Shown piece after piece: positions 7,814 to 16,183 of a stretch of DNA of 64,000 nt (position 1 is the first letter of the stretch; each line of letters opens with the position of its first letter). Under the pieces are notes generated by a model that did no database searches, was not told the DNA's origin, and saw only the letters and a list, made by a program, of their open reading frames with translations. Source of the stretch: Pseudomonadales bacterium (GTDB lineage: Bacteria > Pseudomonadota > Gammaproteobacteria > Pseudomonadales > Porticoccaceae); NCBI GenBank assembly GCA_024234435.1, contig JACKOF010000001.1, forward strand, positions 1,860,001-1,924,000, written 5' to 3'. The position numbers and the translations under genes were made by a program.

Positions 7814-10228
7814 TTAGTAGGTATAGCCTAAAGTAATACCGTAAGTTGCTGGGCGACCAGCAAAGCGGGCCATGTTATCAGATGAAGGGATAACAGAAGT
7901 CCAGTAGTATTCGTCTGTTACGTTTTTACCCCATACCATGATTTTCCACTTATCGTCTTCCGTCACGTAGCCTGCACGAAGGTCAAGCAATGTGTAACCA
8001 TCCATCTCGAAAGGATATTTCTGGAAGGAGCTGTTTTGAGGAGTGTTAGGGAACGAAATACGATCACCCCCAATAGCGGCATCCGAATCGCTCTGGCCTC
8101 TGACATTAGCGCCGAAGAACAACTCACCACCATTATCCAAAGGCACACGATAATCTAATCCAACGCTATAAGTGAGTTCCGGAGCAAAGGGCAACCGATC
8201 TCCACTAAAGTCTTCAAAAACGCCGATGATATTAAAACCTTCGTAATTTTTGATTTCTGAATCCAGATATGTCATCTGTGCAGTTAGCGTCAAATTATCA
8301 GTTGGTTGATACGTTACATCGAACTCAGCTCCGCGAATCTCTGATTTAGGTACATTAACCAGAGCATCCAATGTGCCAAACACTATATCGGATACCTTGC
8401 CACGAACCTGCTTATCTTCGTAGTTATAGCGAAACAAAGCGGCATTAAGCTGCAAGTTCCCATCCAACATCAATGTTTTCATACCTAACTCATAAGCCAA
8501 ATTAGATTCTTGGGTTACTGGAGCCAACGTTTTAAACTGGGCTGCAGCCAAAGCCGGATAACTACCCGTTTTGTAGCCCTGAGAGATATTGAAGTACAAC
8601 AACGTATCGTCGGTCACATCAACATCAAGCCCAATACGCCACGCTACATTGTCTTCATCCAACTCATCCTTGAAAGCGTCACCCGGGAGGTTTTGATCAT
8701 TCAACGTGTAACAATCTGGCAACCCACCGATCTCTCCAGCGGTCCCACTCACTCCCCCAAGAACATTAAAGAACTGTGGTACACCACCAAGTATTGTTGA
8801 ATAACTACAGGCGTTTGCATCAATAGTTGTTTCGGTATAACGAGCACCCAACTTCAAAGTGACCATAGAAGCTAATTCAATATCCATGTTGCCGAATATT
8901 GCCCATGAATCAATTTCCTGATCTAAATCTACACCACTGAAGTTAATGCCTGGTGCTGGTTGACCATTATACTCTGGCAACACTGGATAGAAGAGGTCTA
9001 CAGTTGGTTGTGTGGCGTTGTAGTTGGAGTTATCAAAATAGCGAAGATCCTGGACTTCATTAGTCTCGGTCTGATCGTAATTCACACCCGCGATCCAGTT
9101 AAATCTTTCGGCTTCACCTGCAAGGCGCAACTCAGTATTGAATGATTGAACAGAACCTTCAATATTTTCCAAGTCAAATGTCACCAACGCAGTACCATCA
9201 CCATCAGTTACTACGTCCTGCTCAAAGTCACTGTAGGTAGTTAACGACGTTAAGGTAACGCTTTCACTCAGATCCACATCAAAACGAACAATGCCTTGAT
9301 AAAACTGGCGATCTGCACTCGGCTTAGAACCTTTAAACGGCTCAATAGTGCCAGGCGTAGCTGCACTCGCAACAGACCAGTCCGCATCTCGGGCATTTTT
9401 GGGTACAAACTGTGCGTTAATCAGCTCAGGGCTAGCAGCCCCAGGAATTGTCGGACGAACACCTGCAAGCTGCTGGGCTTGAGGATCAGATTTATCAGTC
9501 CAACCATTTAGATTCACATTGATTCTAACGGTATCACTTGGCTCAAAATCAAATAACAAGCGGGCTGCTGTGTACTCTTCTTCGCCGTTTTCATCACCGC
9601 GAGAAATACTTTTCTGCCAATCGTCTGCCTTAACACTTGTTATGGCAAGACGTGCAGCTAATTCATCAGTCAAGCCGCCTGTAACAAAACCGTTAACTTC
9701 AACTTTGTTAAAACGACTGTAGCTGACATCGCCGCCCGCGCCGAACTCATGGCTTGGCTTGGCGGAAATAAAGTTAATTGCTCCGCCAGTAGAGTTTTGT
9801 CCAAACAAAGTACCCTGTGGGCCCTTCAGAACCTCTGCTCGCTCCAAGTCAAAAGCTGCGTGTGCTGCAAGAGCCGGGAATGGTAACGGGGCCTCATCAA
9901 TGTACAAGCTGGTTGAAGGATAAACGCCTAATGAACTTTCGTTAAAACCAATACCACGAAGAGTAAAAATTGGCGTATTAGTTGTGCTTGGAGAGAAAAC
10001 CAATCCCGGCACAACCGAAGCAATATCTTCCAAAGATGTCAGTTTTTGCTCCTTTATTTGATCTCCACCCAACGCCGAAATAGATATACCTACATCATTG
10101 GCGCTTTCTGACCTTTTGTTCGCTGTTACAATCACTTCTTCGATAGCAGCGTAGGCTGTTTGTGATAACAGCGTGGCACTACCAACACAAGTCGCTATTA
10201 ATAGCGGATTTATCTTTTTCTTAAACAT
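7814..10228 (-). CDS. TonB-dependent outer-membrane receptor A
   Basis: 804 residues with signal peptide (about 1-27, ending TAYA). Then a TonB-box-like IEEVIVTANKR, a plug domain with VLKGPQGTLFGQNSTGGAINFI, and a 22-strand-type barrel ending in an aromatic residue (GITLGYTY). This is the standard length for the class that imports iron chelates or, in hydrocarbon and steroid degraders, hydrophobic organic substrates. It is homologous over its whole length to receptors at 25239-27683 and 59483-61858. The TetR gene just upstream on the same strand probably controls it. AGAGG precedes ATG 10228. The surrounding catabolic genes favour an organic substrate over a siderophore. Confidence 0.95.
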   Translation of the reverse strand: MFKKKINPLLIATCVGSATLLSQTAYAAIEEVIVTANKRSESANDVGISISALGGDQIKEQKLTSLEDIASVVPGLVFSPSTTNTPIFTLRGIGFNESSLGVYPSTSLYIDEAPLPFPALAAHAAFDLERAEVLKGPQGTLFGQNSTGGAINFISAKPSHEFGAGGDVSYSRFNKVEVNGFVTGGLTDELAARLAITSVKADDWQKSISRGDENGEEEYTAARLLFDFEPSDTVRINVNLNGWTDKSDPQAQQLAGVRPTIPGAASPELINAQFVPKNARDADWSVASAATPGTIEPFKGSKPSADRQFYQGIVRFDVDLSESVTLTSLTTYSDFEQDVVTDGDGTALVTFDLENIEGSVQSFNTELRLAGEAERFNWIAGVNYDQTETNEVQDLRYFDNSNYNATQPTVDLFYPVLPEYNGQPAPGINFSGVDLDQEIDSWAIFGNMDIELASMVTLKLGARYTETTIDANACSYSTILGGVPQFFNVLGGVSGTAGEIGGLPDCYTLNDQNLPGDAFKDELDEDNVAWRIGLDVDVTDDTLLYFNISQGYKTGSYPALAAAQFKTLAPVTQESNLAYELGMKTLMLDGNLQLNAALFRYNYEDKQVRGKVSDIVFGTLDALVNVPKSEIRGAEFDVTYQPTDNLTLTAQMTYLDSEIKNYEGFNIIGVFEDFSGDRLPFAPELTYSVGLDYRVPLDNGGELFFGANVRGQSDSDAAIGGDRISFPNTPQNSSFQKYPFEMDGYTLLDLRAGYVTEDDKWKIMVWGKNVTDEYYWTSVIPSSDNMARFAGRPATYGITLGYTY

Positions 10229-10373
10229 AAGAACCTCTCGATAACTAATTTTTATAATTAATAAAAAACGTAAAACTACAACTATTGATGCCTCTCTTCT
10301 TCAGTAACATAAACCTCCCCTTTTCTTTTTTATGGATCCATTTATAAAAGTGGACTTTCCTACAACTATTTAT

Positions 10374-11048
10374 TCAATCGTTAGTATTAATAAGGTTTAA
10401 ACAATCATGAGCCAAATGATCAAGCATATTCTCCACTCGAAGGTGCTTACGATTGTTGACGTAACTAATACTCATTCCTCGCAATGTAAAAAACAGCAAA
10501 TCGAATACCAGCTCTGCTGTTTTATCGGATTTTTTAAAAATCGACAGGAACTGCTTAAATATTTGCGGCACCACCTTTTCTGCTTCACGGTTCAAATATT
10601 CAATATGCGCAGCCAATTTAGGATCTGTTCGCGACGCGACAATCAAATCCAGATGCACGTAATAGGAAGGAAGAGTGAAGTATTTCCAAAACCCTCGAAC
10701 AATGTGTCGCATTAATTCGTCTTGGCGCTTTGAATCTCGCCCAGAAACCTGTTGGTAGCTTTCAGTCGCCTGAGCCATCAATTTCTTATATTCCTCTAGC
10801 CGACTCTGATACAAATATGCTGCGCCAGCAAAAATAACGTCCTCTCTCGATTTAAAGTGATGTGTCATCGCCCCGCGCGAAACATCAGCAATATCAGCTA
10901 TCCGTGGAGTTGTTGTATTGGCATAACCGTATTTAGCAATGCACTCACACGTTGCCTCTAAAATGGTCGTTCTAGTCATTTGGCTTTTTGCCGCCTGCCA
11001 ATTTAGAGCCGAGGCAGGAGCAACATCAAATCCTGTGTTTTTATGCAT
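10374..11048 (-). CDS. TetR-family transcriptional regulator
   Basis: 224 residues from ATG 11048, chosen because GGGGGAGGTAAC precedes it; a longer frame exists upstream but lacks this site. N-terminal HTH about residues 25-70: TILEATCECIAKYGYANTTTPRIADIADVSRGAMTHHFKSREDVIFAG, the classical TetR pattern. The C-terminal ligand domain has no recognised specificity. It lies 145 bp upstream of TonB receptor A on the same strand and about 0.5 kb from the divergent AveC-like gene, so both are likely targets. A perfect inverted repeat at 11154-11175 is a candidate operator. Confidence 0.9.
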   Translation of the reverse strand: MHKNTGFDVAPASALNWQAAKSQMTRTTILEATCECIAKYGYANTTTPRIADIADVSRGAMTHHFKSREDVIFAGAAYLYQSRLEEYKKLMAQATESYQQVSGRDSKRQDELMRHIVRGFWKYFTLPSYYVHLDLIVASRTDPKLAAHIEYLNREAEKVVPQIFKQFLSIFKKSDKTAELVFDLLFFTLRGMSISYVNNRKHLRVENMLDHLAHDCLNLINTND

Positions 11049-11153
11049 TGTTACCTCCCCCAAAAGCAACTAGTCACAGTTGTTCCCAAAACCACACCTA
11101 ATTTCTTCACAGACCTGAAACCAGAACAAAACAAACACTGACTACATGGTAAG

Positions 11154-11175
11154 AAAAAAACAGGTATGTTTTTTT
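11154..11175. promoter_or_regulatory. Perfect inverted repeat, candidate TetR operator
   Basis: AAAAAAACA-GGTA-TGTTTTTTT: nine-base arms, four-base spacer, about 105 bp upstream of the TetR start codon. As RNA it would be a weak A-U hairpin, so an operator is the more natural reading. Confidence 0.45.
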
Positions 11176-11480
11176 GCTGTGAAAAAAATCGGCCTTCCAG
11201 CCATTGATTCACGCAACTTATTTGTTAGTCGCAAGAATTATATAAATAACGTCATTAGTCAAGCATATTAAGCTCATTCAATGCATCGCCAAAAACCCGA
11301 ATCGCGAGGCTAAATATAGTATAAGAAATACGTTAATTTGTTGAAAAATGGAGACAATATGGAATATAGTATCCGAGTTTACTTTTATTCGGGCAATTCA
11401 TTCGAAAAATAAAACTATTAAAACAAACCAGGAAAGTTGCAACCATTTTTCAAATTCCGGCTAGGCCATTGATTTGTAAC

Positions 11481-11496
11481 CCTATCCTTGGGTAGG
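11481..11496. promoter_or_regulatory. Imperfect 16-bp inverted repeat upstream of AveC-like gene
   Basis: CCTATCC-TT-GGGTAGG with one mismatched pair, about 70 bp before the AveC-like ATG at 11564 and flanked by direct GTAAC copies. Candidate operator. Confidence 0.35.
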
Positions 11497-11563
11497 TAAC
11501 ACAACCAGCGACATTTATAGCCAAATAATCAGATAACAATAACATTCAAACATAGAGGTATTT

Positions 11564-12691
11564 ATGAGTGGGAATAACCCTTCTAGCCCCAGGGCACAAG
11601 ACATCAGTGGTAGCGACCCCTCCGCCATTGTAAAAACCTGGGCAATTATCGGCTGCCTGTTTCTGGCATTTATGCTGTATGTCATTTTCAACTGGGTTAC
11701 CGCACCCTATTTTGGCCCGACTCACTTACCTGAACACATTGAAGTTCCAATGAATTTCAAGATCGGTGTATGGACGGTTACCATTGGAATGGGCCTGGTA
11801 TGGGCCTACTTCATTTGGACACAAATCATCACCCCTATTCGTCAGAATGGACAGCCGAATACCTTGGGGCTAATGGGTTGTGCTTTTTTTGTGGCTATCT
11901 TCTGGGATCCTTCAATGAACTGGATCCAGCAAGGCTGTGTTTACAACGCTTACGCCTTTAACCTCGGCTTTTTATCAGGGGAAATACCCGGCTGGATGAG
12001 CCCTCATGGCAATCGACTGCCCGAGCCTTTATTGGCATGGGCCGGAGGCTACCCCGGCTTTTTGACCTGGATGACAATCACAGGCCTCGCCACCATGCGC
12101 TTTACGAAAAAGCGGTTCCCCAATATCTCTAATGTGAAGCTTGCTGCCCTTGGAATCTTCGGTTCAATGGTTGCCGATATGGTTCTGGAAAGCCTGCTAA
12201 TTCGTTTTTCAGGTATTTATGCATACCCCGGATCTATCCGGTCGGTCAGTTTATGGGGTGGGCATTGGTACCAATTCCCCATCTACGAAGCGCTTCTGTT
12301 TGGCGGCTGGGTCGGAACATGTAGCGTTTTACTGTACTTCAAAGATGATAAAGGTCGTACATGGGTCGAGCGCGGCGTTGAAAAGATCAACATGTGTAAA
12401 GAATCCAACTTCCGTCAAACAGTTGTTCGGTTTATGGCCATCCTGGGTTTTTGTCAGGTAATTGAGGTTATTGTGTATGTTTTGCCTATGCCACTATTAA
12501 CCGCTAATGCTGACCCGTTCCCTGAAGACCTCCCTGAGTTCTTTAATGTCGGCTCAGGCATGTGTGGTCCAGGGACAGGTTTGGTGTGTCCACGCCCTGA
12601 CCAACCCATCATTCGACGCAATGATTTAGAGAAGTTCAAAGACACTCCTCAAATTTCTCATGAAGAGGCAATGTCTCGTTTGGCCAAATAA
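11564..12691 (+). CDS. AveC-like (spirocyclase-family) integral membrane protein
   Basis: 375 residues with about seven hydrophobic segments (near residues 25-45, 68-88, 104-122, 160-178, 190-210, 238-258, 288-308). Motifs include FWDPSMNWIQQGCVYNAYAFNLG and IPGWMSPHG, which I associate with the AveC family. That family is named for the Streptomyces avermectin spirocyclase, but most of its bacterial members are uncharacterised and often occur in actinobacterial and proteobacterial steroid or terpenoid gene sets. AGAGG precedes ATG 11564. It is transcribed divergently from the TetR gene and followed by a terminator before the molybdoprotein gene. Whether it cyclises, transports or binds substrate is unknown. 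Confidence 0.65.
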   Translation: MSGNNPSSPRAQDISGSDPSAIVKTWAIIGCLFLAFMLYVIFNWVTAPYFGPTHLPEHIEVPMNFKIGVWTVTIGMGLVWAYFIWTQIITPIRQNGQPNTLGLMGCAFFVAIFWDPSMNWIQQGCVYNAYAFNLGFLSGEIPGWMSPHGNRLPEPLLAWAGGYPGFLTWMTITGLATMRFTKKRFPNISNVKLAALGIFGSMVADMVLESLLIRFSGIYAYPGSIRSVSLWGGHWYQFPIYEALLFGGWVGTCSVLLYFKDDKGRTWVERGVEKINMCKESNFRQTVVRFMAILGFCQVIEVIVYVLPMPLLTANADPFPEDLPEFFNVGSGMCGPGTGLVCPRPDQPIIRRNDLEKFKDTPQISHEEAMSRLAK

Positions 12692-12707
12692 CAGGCGGAG
12701 AATGAAC

Positions 12708-12740
12708 AAAGGGTGCAGTGTGAATACTGCATCCTTTTTT
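12708..12740 (+). terminator. Rho-independent terminator after AveC-like gene
   Basis: AAAGGGTGCAGT / ACTGCATCCTTTTTT: a 10-11 bp stem with one bulge followed by six Ts, 17 bp after the stop codon at 12691. Confidence 0.8.
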
Positions 12741-12780
12741 AATCCCAACCCACACACTTTTACAACAGAAGACCTTTAAT

Positions 12781-13485
12781 ATGAATAGCGAATCACCTTT
12801 ACCTCCCGGACAAAAAGAACACCCTTCTTACGACCGATTTGGACTCGGGCTGTTCGCAAATCGATTTCCTTCCGAACTCAGCAAAATAGAAATTTCTATC
12901 GCCGGTAATGTTGAGAACTCCGTTACCATCAACGATGCACTCAATAACCTTCCGAGAGTTGAACAAACCTCCGATTTTCATTGTGTTACTACCTGGTCCG
13001 TTCGCAATCTGAACTGGTCCGGCGTCAGGTTCGCGGACTTTTACCACCAGGTTGTGGTGCCTCAGGCCAAGCCTCAACAAGGCAACAATTTTGTCGTACT
13101 GCGCGGGCAAGACAGTTATGCCGTCAGCATGCAATTGGAAGACCTGTTAGCCGACGACGTTATGTTGGCCGATACGCTTAACGGCGAAAGACTAGGAATA
13201 GATCACGGTGCACCACTGCGACTGGTAGCTCCCGCTCATTACGGTTACAAAAATGCAAAACACATCAATCAAATCGAATTCTGGACCGACAGCAGCAATT
13301 ACCGGTTCCCGATGCCTTACCCGAACCTCATGGACCACCCTCGAGGCAGAGTCGCTTATGAAGAGAGAGCCTGCTACCTGCCAAACTGGCTGATTAGACC
13401 GCTTTACAAACTTCTACAACCGATGGCGCGGAAAAAGCACGGAAAAATGCTTAAAGCGCACCTGGCGAAGTCCAGTAACAACTAA
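12781..13485 (+). CDS. Sulfite-oxidase-family molybdopterin-dependent oxidoreductase
   Basis: 234 residues. The whole length matches the sulfite oxidase molybdopterin-binding fold (PF00174). SDFHCVTTWSVRNLNWSGVRF supplies the molybdenum-ligand Cys68, DVMLADTLNGERLGIDHGAPLRLV is the conserved 'GxPLRLV' core, and PAHYGYKNAKHINQIEFW is the C-terminal motif. It lacks a heme domain, a dimerisation domain and a signal peptide, so a cytoplasmic single-domain enzyme is expected. Substrate unknown. It lies between the AveC-like gene and the 3' end of the operon for the large molybdoenzyme, a third Mo family member being further right; co-occurrence suggests shared cofactor supply. Confidence 0.85.
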   Translation: MNSESPLPPGQKEHPSYDRFGLGLFANRFPSELSKIEISIAGNVENSVTINDALNNLPRVEQTSDFHCVTTWSVRNLNWSGVRFADFYHQVVVPQAKPQQGNNFVVLRGQDSYAVSMQLEDLLADDVMLADTLNGERLGIDHGAPLRLVAPAHYGYKNAKHINQIEFWTDSSNYRFPMPYPNLMDHPRGRVAYEERACYLPNWLIRPLYKLLQPMARKKHGKMLKAHLAKSSNN

Positions 13486-13573
13486 GTTCCTGGCAACATA
13501 ATCAACAACAGTTTAGTCAGACAATCGCGCAACAGAATCCCACTTAGGGCTACTTTTTCTTCAACTCTGAGGC

Positions 13574-15295
13574 TTAAGTATTCTTAAGTGCTGTTGCAAT
13601 TGCCGCTTCGACAACCGGGCGCAACCGAGTGGCCAGTTTGTCGATACGATCAACTGCCAGGTAGTTCGCCTCACCGTAGATGCTTTTCAACTGCCTCGCA
13701 TCCACATCACTTCCGACGCTAATACAAACACAGGCAACCCCGGCCTCTCGCACCTCTTCAAGCGCCTTTTTGGTGTCCTCGGCGGCATACTCGTTCTCAT
13801 ACTGATCGTCATAGGGATAACCATCAGAAATCACCAACAACAACTGGCATGGCATACCGGAAAAACGCTGCAATTGATCGGCAGCATGGCGAATAGCCGC
13901 ACCACAACGAGTGTAGCCGGCAACAGACATATTACGGATTCGGCTTTCTACGCCCCCCCCCGTTCGATCATCAAATGATTTCAGGCGTTGCAACCGCACC
14001 AACGTCCGCCCCCAAGAATGAAAACCGTGCATTGCTACCCGATCTCCCATCAACGAAAAGGCTCGACACAATTGCCACGCTGCATTCATCTGCAGGTCGC
14101 AAACTTTTGTGCCGTCCGCCGACTCTTCAAGAGTCGAGCTGGAAGCATCTACCAATATTTGTACACCCAAGTCACGACGCGTTTTTAGGTTGGCCTGATA
14201 AACCCGATCATCTCCCGAGCTACCTGCCCGAATTGTTGTGGTCAGGTCAATTAGGCGATCTATCACCAAATCATCACCGAACGCGTACCCACGATGACGC
14301 TCGTAATTAAAGCAAAGTCCGGCTAGTGAACGCTGAAAGCGCGCATTGTCTCCACGTTTAAATGCATCAGGGTCCAGAGCAGGCTCCTCACTATAGGCAT
14401 CAACCTCTTCAACGCTTACCCAGTTAGGTTTGTACTTTTGCTTATTATTGTCCCACTCTGGGTAACTGTGCGCCCCGGTTTCCTGCTGCATAAAAGCGGC
14501 AGAAATGACCTGATCAGAGGTTGAGCGAAGCGCATTTGCCGCATCAGTCAACCGCTTAACCAAACGGCCTGACACCTGTTCTGTCGACAACGCCGAGCCT
14601 TGATCGCCATCAGTATCATCGTCTGGGGAAGAGGACATATCCAGCAAATCCCGAAGTAAGCGAGAGAGCATGCCGTCTTTCCCTATAGGCGAGGAAAACA
14701 GTTTCCAGAATGAATCCTTCTTCTTGGTTTCATCGTCATCGTCTTCGGTCAACTCCCGCTGCAACTTCGCCAGTTGAGACTCAAGCTCCGCCATGGTTTC
14801 CTGCTCAACAGCCAAACCGCCGTGATCAGCGCGGATTCTCAAGATTTTGACGGGATAAATTGTACCGAACCAGTCTGGCGGCGCAGGCAAAGATACTGAA
14901 CTTTTAGCAATCGCCAGAGATTCTTCAGCGCTCTGCGAAATAATATCAACATTGCAGGCATCTACCGCCTGAATAAATCGCGAGGGGAGTCGGTGCGCCA
15001 ATGATCGCGTACCCCGTAACACCTCCAGTAGCAGATAGCGACTTCTGAGGTGCGATCGCCCGACGATGCCAGGCAGAATGCTCCGACTTAGACTCCCACT
15101 GGCTAACAGAATGCACTGCACGATGACTTCTTTACGTTGATTTTCGTGCGTATTGTCCAGCGATATATAGATGCGCTCACCATCCGTATAGGACGGAGCA
15201 CCTTGCTCCTTCAGGTAAGCGATATAGACAGGTCTCCCCACACCGGCCGTAGCGAGTAACCGGAATGGAGGATGAGCCGTAGATTGATCGGTCAT
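13574..15295 (-). CDS. VWA-domain protein of the NorD/CbbO/CoxE class
   Basis: 573 residues. The C-terminal third is a von Willebrand A domain with a complete metal-ion site: D383-x-S385-x-S387 (VDASSST), T462 in GYTRCG and D491 in VISDGYPYDD. The N-terminal two thirds are family-specific and partly acidic (LTEDDDDETKKKD). NorD-type proteins work with a MoxR AAA+ ATPase to insert or activate metal centres: NorD/NorQ in NO reductase, CbbO/CbbQ in Rubisco, CoxE/CoxD at the Mo-Cu site of CO dehydrogenase. It follows the AAA+ gene by 47 bp and ends the molybdoenzyme operon. A client among the operon's enzymes is inferred. Confidence 0.85.
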   Translation of the reverse strand: MTDQSTAHPPFRLLATAGVGRPVYIAYLKEQGAPSYTDGERIYISLDNTHENQRKEVIVQCILLASGSLSRSILPGIVGRSHLRSRYLLLEVLRGTRSLAHRLPSRFIQAVDACNVDIISQSAEESLAIAKSSVSLPAPPDWFGTIYPVKILRIRADHGGLAVEQETMAELESQLAKLQRELTEDDDDETKKKDSFWKLFSSPIGKDGMLSRLLRDLLDMSSSPDDDTDGDQGSALSTEQVSGRLVKRLTDAANALRSTSDQVISAAFMQQETGAHSYPEWDNNKQKYKPNWVSVEEVDAYSEEPALDPDAFKRGDNARFQRSLAGLCFNYERHRGYAFGDDLVIDRLIDLTTTIRAGSSGDDRVYQANLKTRRDLGVQILVDASSSTLEESADGTKVCDLQMNAAWQLCRAFSLMGDRVAMHGFHSWGRTLVRLQRLKSFDDRTGGGVESRIRNMSVAGYTRCGAAIRHAADQLQRFSGMPCQLLLVISDGYPYDDQYENEYAAEDTKKALEEVREAGVACVCISVGSDVDARQLKSIYGEANYLAVDRIDKLATRLRPVVEAAIATALKNT

Positions 15296-15342
15296 GACCG
15301 GGAGACTACGTAATCAGGAAAATCATAAATAAAGCGTCGCCA

Positions 15343-16116
15343 TCAACCCAGGAAAGAAGCAATAATTTCGTGCAGCCCCTGGGATGTTTCAGCATCATCA
15401 GTAAGCGGCACAATAATGGCGCCTTTTGCGGCCTCGGCGGGCGACAGACCACCTACAATAAGTCTGGCTGCGGTAATAAGGGTACGAGTTGAAGAAACTT
15501 CAGGCATGCCACTGACATCCAGCTTCCGAATAGCATTGCCGAGCTTCACCAGTTCCCGGGCAATCGTTTCATCCACACCCGTTTCTGTTGTGACAATACG
15601 AACTTCCTGCTCAAACTCCGGGTAATCCAGTTCAAGACCAACCATACGCTGACGTGTAGAAGGCTTCAGATCTTTTAAAACACTTTGATAACCCGGGTTG
15701 TAGGACATGACCAACATAAAATTATCCGGCGCCTTCAATGACTCACCCAAGCGCTCAATGTTCAACTCACGCCGATGATCGGCAAGCGGGTGAATAACAA
15801 CTGTAGTATCTGCCCGGGCCTCCACAACTTCATCCAGATAACAGATGGCCCCTTCACGAACAGCACGGGTCATAGGTCCATCTACCCAGACAGTGTTTCC
15901 CCCTTCCAACAGATAGCGGCCAATCAAATCTGCGGCTGTCAGGTCTTCATGACAAGGTACTGTAATCAAAGGCACGTTTAACTGCTCTGCCATATACTCG
16001 ACAAACCGGGTTTTCCCGCATCCGGTAGGCCCCTTGATCATCACAGGCAAACGCTCCCTGAAGGATGAAGAAAAAACCTCTACTTCAGAACCTATTGGCA
16101 AATAAAAGCTCGACAT
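15343..16116 (-). CDS. MoxR-type AAA+ ATPase of the NorQ/CbbQ class
   Basis: 257 residues from ATG 16116, which has GAGG nine bases upstream; a longer frame to 16155 would begin inside a terminator hairpin. Walker A GPTGCGKT at residues 29-36, Walker B near ICYLDEV, sensor-like SYNPGYQ and an arginine-rich STRQRMVGLELDYP. These are typical of NorQ/CbbQ. It is predicted to form ring hexamers that remodel or load cofactor into a client together with the VWA protein encoded next. It is separated from the upstream flavoprotein gene by an internal terminator, so it may be made at lower level than the enzyme subunits. Confidence 0.88.
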   Translation of the reverse strand: MSSFYLPIGSEVEVFSSSFRERLPVMIKGPTGCGKTRFVEYMAEQLNVPLITVPCHEDLTAADLIGRYLLEGGNTVWVDGPMTRAVREGAICYLDEVVEARADTTVVIHPLADHRRELNIERLGESLKAPDNFMLVMSYNPGYQSVLKDLKPSTRQRMVGLELDYPEFEQEVRIVTTETGVDETIARELVKLGNAIRKLDVSGMPEVSSTRTLITAARLIVGGLSPAEAAKGAIIVPLTDDAETSQGLHEIIASFLG

Positions 16117-16135
16117 AAAATTGGGCCTCGTGCAT

Positions 16136-16171
16136 AAAAAAACCTGCGGCAACAACCGGTGCTACCGCAGG
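16136..16171 (-). terminator. Intra-operon Rho-independent terminator before the AAA+ gene
   Basis: On the minus strand CCTGCGG ... CCGCAGG forms a 7-bp GC-rich stem followed by seven Ts (16142-16136), 12 bp after the flavoprotein stop and 20 bp before the AAA+ start codon. It probably reduces read-through into the AAA+/VWA genes. Confidence 0.75.
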
Positions 16172-16183
16172 CAGAAAAACAAA

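Larger units (their letters stand above)
11049..11563. other. 515-bp divergent intergenic region between TetR and AveC-like gene
   Basis: AT-rich, with no open frame worth calling. It holds the inverted repeats listed at 11154-11175 and 11481-11496 and presumably the promoters for both flanking genes. Confidence 0.5.

Noticed and set aside
4237..16116. A split nitric oxide reductase (norEF + norQD) locus
   Set aside because: No norB or norC gene, and the E/F-like and Q/D-like pairs are in separate operons about 8 kb apart with unrelated genes between. Similarity is to accessory families only.
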